Of a stretch of 41,830 bases of DNA, positions 40,012 to 41,830 are shown piece by piece. The position numbers and the translations under genes are program-made. Within the stretch, counting starts at the first letter, position 1, and the number at the start of each line of letters is the position of its first letter. The DNA is from RSA11 sp965652565. Lineage in GTDB: Bacteria; Actinomycetota; Thermoleophilia; Solirubrobacterales; 70-9. The DNA lies in contig CBFGWL010000018.1 in assembly GCA_965652565.1 (NCBI GenBank), positions 1-41,830 on the forward strand. The letters are read 5' to 3'. The notes below the pieces were generated by a model, which was not told the DNA's origin, ran no database searches, and saw only the letters and a program-made list of their open reading frames with translations.

Positions 40012-40650
40012 ATGAGGACCTACGACGACCTCTGCGGCATCGCGCGCGCCCTCGACGTGGTGGGTGAGCGCTGGGCCCTGCTCGTCATCCGCGAGCTCAT
40101 GCTCGGCCCGAAGCGCTTCACGGACCTGCGCGCCGGCCTGCCAGGCGTCGGCCCGGACATGCTCGCCGCGCGGCTGCGCGACCTGGAAGCGGCGGGCGTC
40201 GTCCAGCGGCGCACGCTGGAGCCGCCGGCGAACGCCCGCGTGTATGAGCTGACCGAGCGCGGCCACGCGCTGCGACCGGTGCTGCTTGAGCTTGGGCGCT
40301 GGGGCAGCGCGCTGCCACCCCGGCCCGACGCCGCCTTCGGCCCCGATTCGGGCGCGCTCGCCCTCGTCACGCTGTTCGACCCCGAGCGCGACCCGCAGTT
40401 CGACGCGACGTTCGCGCTGCGCCTCGACGATCAGTCGTTCACGGTGCGGGTCGCGCGCGGGGAGATCGACGTCGCTCGCGGCGCGCCCGCGGAGCCGGCG
40501 GCGACGATCGCGACGAGCCCGCGCGGCTTGGCCGCGGTGCTCTGGGAGGGCCGCGAGGCGGCGGCTGCCGAGCGCGACGGCGAGTTCGAGATCGACGGCG
40601 ACCGCGGCGCCGTGGAGCGCTTTCTGGAGCTCTTCCCGCTCCCGGGCTAG
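40012..40650 (+). CDS. HxlR family regulator with C-terminal SCP2-like domain
   Basis: A 212-aa protein. Residues 1-95 are an HxlR winged helix (YDDLCGIARALDVVGERWALLVIRELMLGPKRFTDLRAGLPGVGPDMLAARLRDLEAAGVV). Residues about 110-212 are an alpha/beta domain (FDATFALRLDDQSFTVRVARGEIDVARG, ATIATSPRGLAAVLWEG, GDRGAVERFLELFP) resembling SCP2 sterol-carrier domains, which would bind a hydrophobic ligand. The ATG at 40012 is preferred over an upstream TTG because family members start at this residue. The start codon touches the operator, so the message may be leaderless. Its likely target is the divergent VOC gene. Confidence 0.85.
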   Translation: MRTYDDLCGIARALDVVGERWALLVIRELMLGPKRFTDLRAGLPGVGPDMLAARLRDLEAAGVVQRRTLEPPANARVYELTERGHALRPVLLELGRWGSALPPRPDAAFGPDSGALALVTLFDPERDPQFDATFALRLDDQSFTVRVARGEIDVARGAPAEPAATIATSPRGLAAVLWEGREAAAAERDGEFEIDGDRGAVERFLELFPLPG

Positions 40651-40657
40651 AGCGCGC

Positions 40658-41830
40658 TCAGCGCAGGACCGAGTCCAGCCAGTCGAAGACCCGCTGGTCG
40701 CGCAGGCCGAGCGCGCGCGGCTCGCAGTGGGAGGCCGCGCCCTCCTCGGCGGTGAAGCGCACGAGCGCCTTGCGCTCCTCCGGCGTTGAGACCGCGTCGT
40801 AGAGGCGCTGCGATTGGCCGGGCCAGAACTGCTCCTGGTCGGGGTCGGTGATCAGGATCGGGCACTCGATGCGCTCGGCGATGCCATCGAGCGTGTAGTC
40901 CTCGAGCGCCTTGTAGACGTCGTAGGGCGTCTCGAGCCCGAACGGGCGCATCCGGAAGGCGAGCGTGCCGCGCGCGGAACGCGAGAAGCGGGTGCCCCAG
41001 TTCATGTTGCGGTTGAACTTGTCGCGCTCGCCCTCGTTGAGGAGCTTGACCATGGACTTGGGCAGATGCGAGCGCCAGGAGACACCCACGTCCCACACAC
41101 CGGGATCGGCAACGGCTGCGGCGATCCGGCGCTCGAACGCGATGGCGCGCGGCACCCAGTAGCCCGCCTGGCTCACCCCGAGCAGCGCGACCCGCTCCGC
41201 GTCGACCTCGTCGAGGCCGAGCGCGAAGTCGACGACCGGAGTGATCACCGCCTCCCAGTCCGCCCGGAACGGGATGTTCTGCCGCCAGAGCGCGGCGCCC
41301 TGCCCGGGTCCGTCGAACGTCAGGCAGTTGTAACCGCGCTCGAGGCCGCCGGCGGCGCCCTGCAGCCACATCGCCGAGACCGGCCCATCGGAGCCGTTGT
41401 TGAGGATCAGCAGCGGGCGGCGCCGGCCGCTGTCGTCGGCGCGGAAGAAGTATCCCTCGAGCGTGGTGCCCTCGTACGGGATCTCGACGCGCTCGATGGG
41501 CGGGTCGAAGTTGCGTGCGAACCCGTCCCAGGCGTCGCGGTGGAGCTCCCAGGTGGGCTTGAGCCGGTCCGGGTCGTCCGTCGAGTCGAGGAAGAACGAG
41601 GCGGTGTCGTAGTAGGTCGCGGCGCGCAGCCACGCCTCACGCGCGGAGACCTTGTGACCCTCGCGCTCGCAGACCCGCGCCGTGTGCGCGATGCGATCGC
41701 CGGTCGCCTTCCACTCCGCGTACCACGACTCCGCATCGCCGTCTTTGATGCGCGCCGCCGTGGAAAGGCATTCGCCGATGTCGGCGCCACGGTGATACGT
41801 GGCGCCGAGGGCGAGCTCCATCAGGAACTC
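40658..41830 (-). CDS. Alpha/beta hydrolase (DUF1100/acyl-peptidase-like), 5' end outside window
   Basis: At least 390 aa. A helical N-terminal cap (GADIGECLSTAARIKDGDAESWYAEWKATGDRI) precedes an alpha/beta hydrolase core: PLLILNNGSDGP, YNCLTFDGPGQGAALW, nucleophile motif LLGVSQAGYW, ILITDPDQEQFWPGQ (acid) and GAASHCEPRALG (His). It resembles 2,6-dihydroxypseudooxynicotine-hydrolase-like and FrsA-like enzymes. The frame stays open to the edge (E-F-L before the Met at 41821), and family members have more residues there, so the true start is probably beyond 41830. It converges with the HxlR gene with only 7 bp between stops. Confidence 0.82.
   Translation of the reverse strand, partial: EFLMELALGATYHRGADIGECLSTAARIKDGDAESWYAEWKATGDRIAHTARVCEREGHKVSAREAWLRAATYYDTASFFLDSTDDPDRLKPTWELHRDAWDGFARNFDPPIERVEIPYEGTTLEGYFFRADDSGRRRPLLILNNGSDGPVSAMWLQGAAGGLERGYNCLTFDGPGQGAALWRQNIPFRADWEAVITPVVDFALGLDEVDAERVALLGVSQAGYWVPRAIAFERRIAAAVADPGVWDVGVSWRSHLPKSMVKLLNEGERDKFNRNMNWGTRFSRSARGTLAFRMRPFGLETPYDVYKALEDYTLDGIAERIECPILITDPDQEQFWPGQSQRLYDAVSTPEERKALVRFTAEEGAASHCEPRALGLRDQRVFDWLDSVLR

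Noticed and set aside
1..41830. tRNA, rRNA, insertion sequence or phage genes
   Set aside because: None recognised on either strand: no CCA-ending cloverleaf candidates, transposase or integrase motifs among the supported genes.

Overview
The window is about 70 % GC, carries many GTG and TTG starts, chains genes by 4-bp start/stop overlaps, and encodes an LPxTG-type surface protein, an F420-type luciferase-like oxidase and lysine-rich secreted repeat proteins. This fits a high-GC actinomycete. The mix (Tm-1-like/PEP-hydrolase pair, ThuA-sorbosone dehydrogenase giant, K-rich CARDB-like tails) suggests class Thermoleophilia (Solirubrobacterales). That placement is an inference, not something read from a marker gene.

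Layout. (1) 1-496 holds no gene: four tandem 71-bp hairpin units at the very edge, then C-rich sequence. (2) 497-11728, all on the minus strand, is an exopolysaccharide locus. In transcription order: a membrane protein with a degenerate GGDEF-like domain, a 99-aa LPFTG protein, an NDP-sugar epimerase, a GNAT/CelD-like acyltransferase, a Wzx-like flippase, an O-antigen-ligase/polymerase, three glycosyltransferases, and after a gap a secreted polysaccharide-lyase-like protein. Consecutive genes from epimerase to last glycosyltransferase overlap by 4 bp. (3) 12039-13680 holds two convergent NarL/LuxR-type response regulators whose receiver domains both lack the phosphoacceptor Asp (one Gly, one Glu).

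(4) 13812-23912, minus strand, is a catabolic operon: livHMKGF transporter, cupin, Tm-1-like (UPF0261) protein, PEP-hydrolase-family TIM barrel, then a luciferase-like monooxygenase fused to a BBE-type FAD oxidase. (5) 24127-29091 is a 1654-aa secreted protein: ThuA, PQQ sugar dehydrogenase, PKD, two near-identical DUF1349-like domains, and a type-1 copper cupredoxin set inside an OmpL47-like domain. (6) 29224-33824 is iclR-glcDE(fused)-glcF, and 33881-35473 is malate synthase. (7) 35688-41830 is a mixed tail: secreted beta-helix protein, two HxlR regulators, a small secreted protein, BioY, a two-domain VOC protein and an alpha/beta hydrolase cut by the window edge.

The most interesting result is that regions 4-6 look like one regulon. 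Upstream of livH, the ThuA giant, iclR and malate synthase there is the same 36-bp composite operator: two 15-bp elements offset by exactly 21 bp, with an invariant core that reads CGGAA-N6-TYCCG toward the gene. At livH and ThuA it sits directly downstream of good TTGACG-N17-TAAGGA/TTAGAA promoters. The likely regulator is the IclR protein encoded among them. The simplest reading is that an extracellular or imported compound is broken down by poorly characterised enzymes to glycolate/glyoxylate, which GlcDEF and malate synthase pass to malate. The substrate is unknown.
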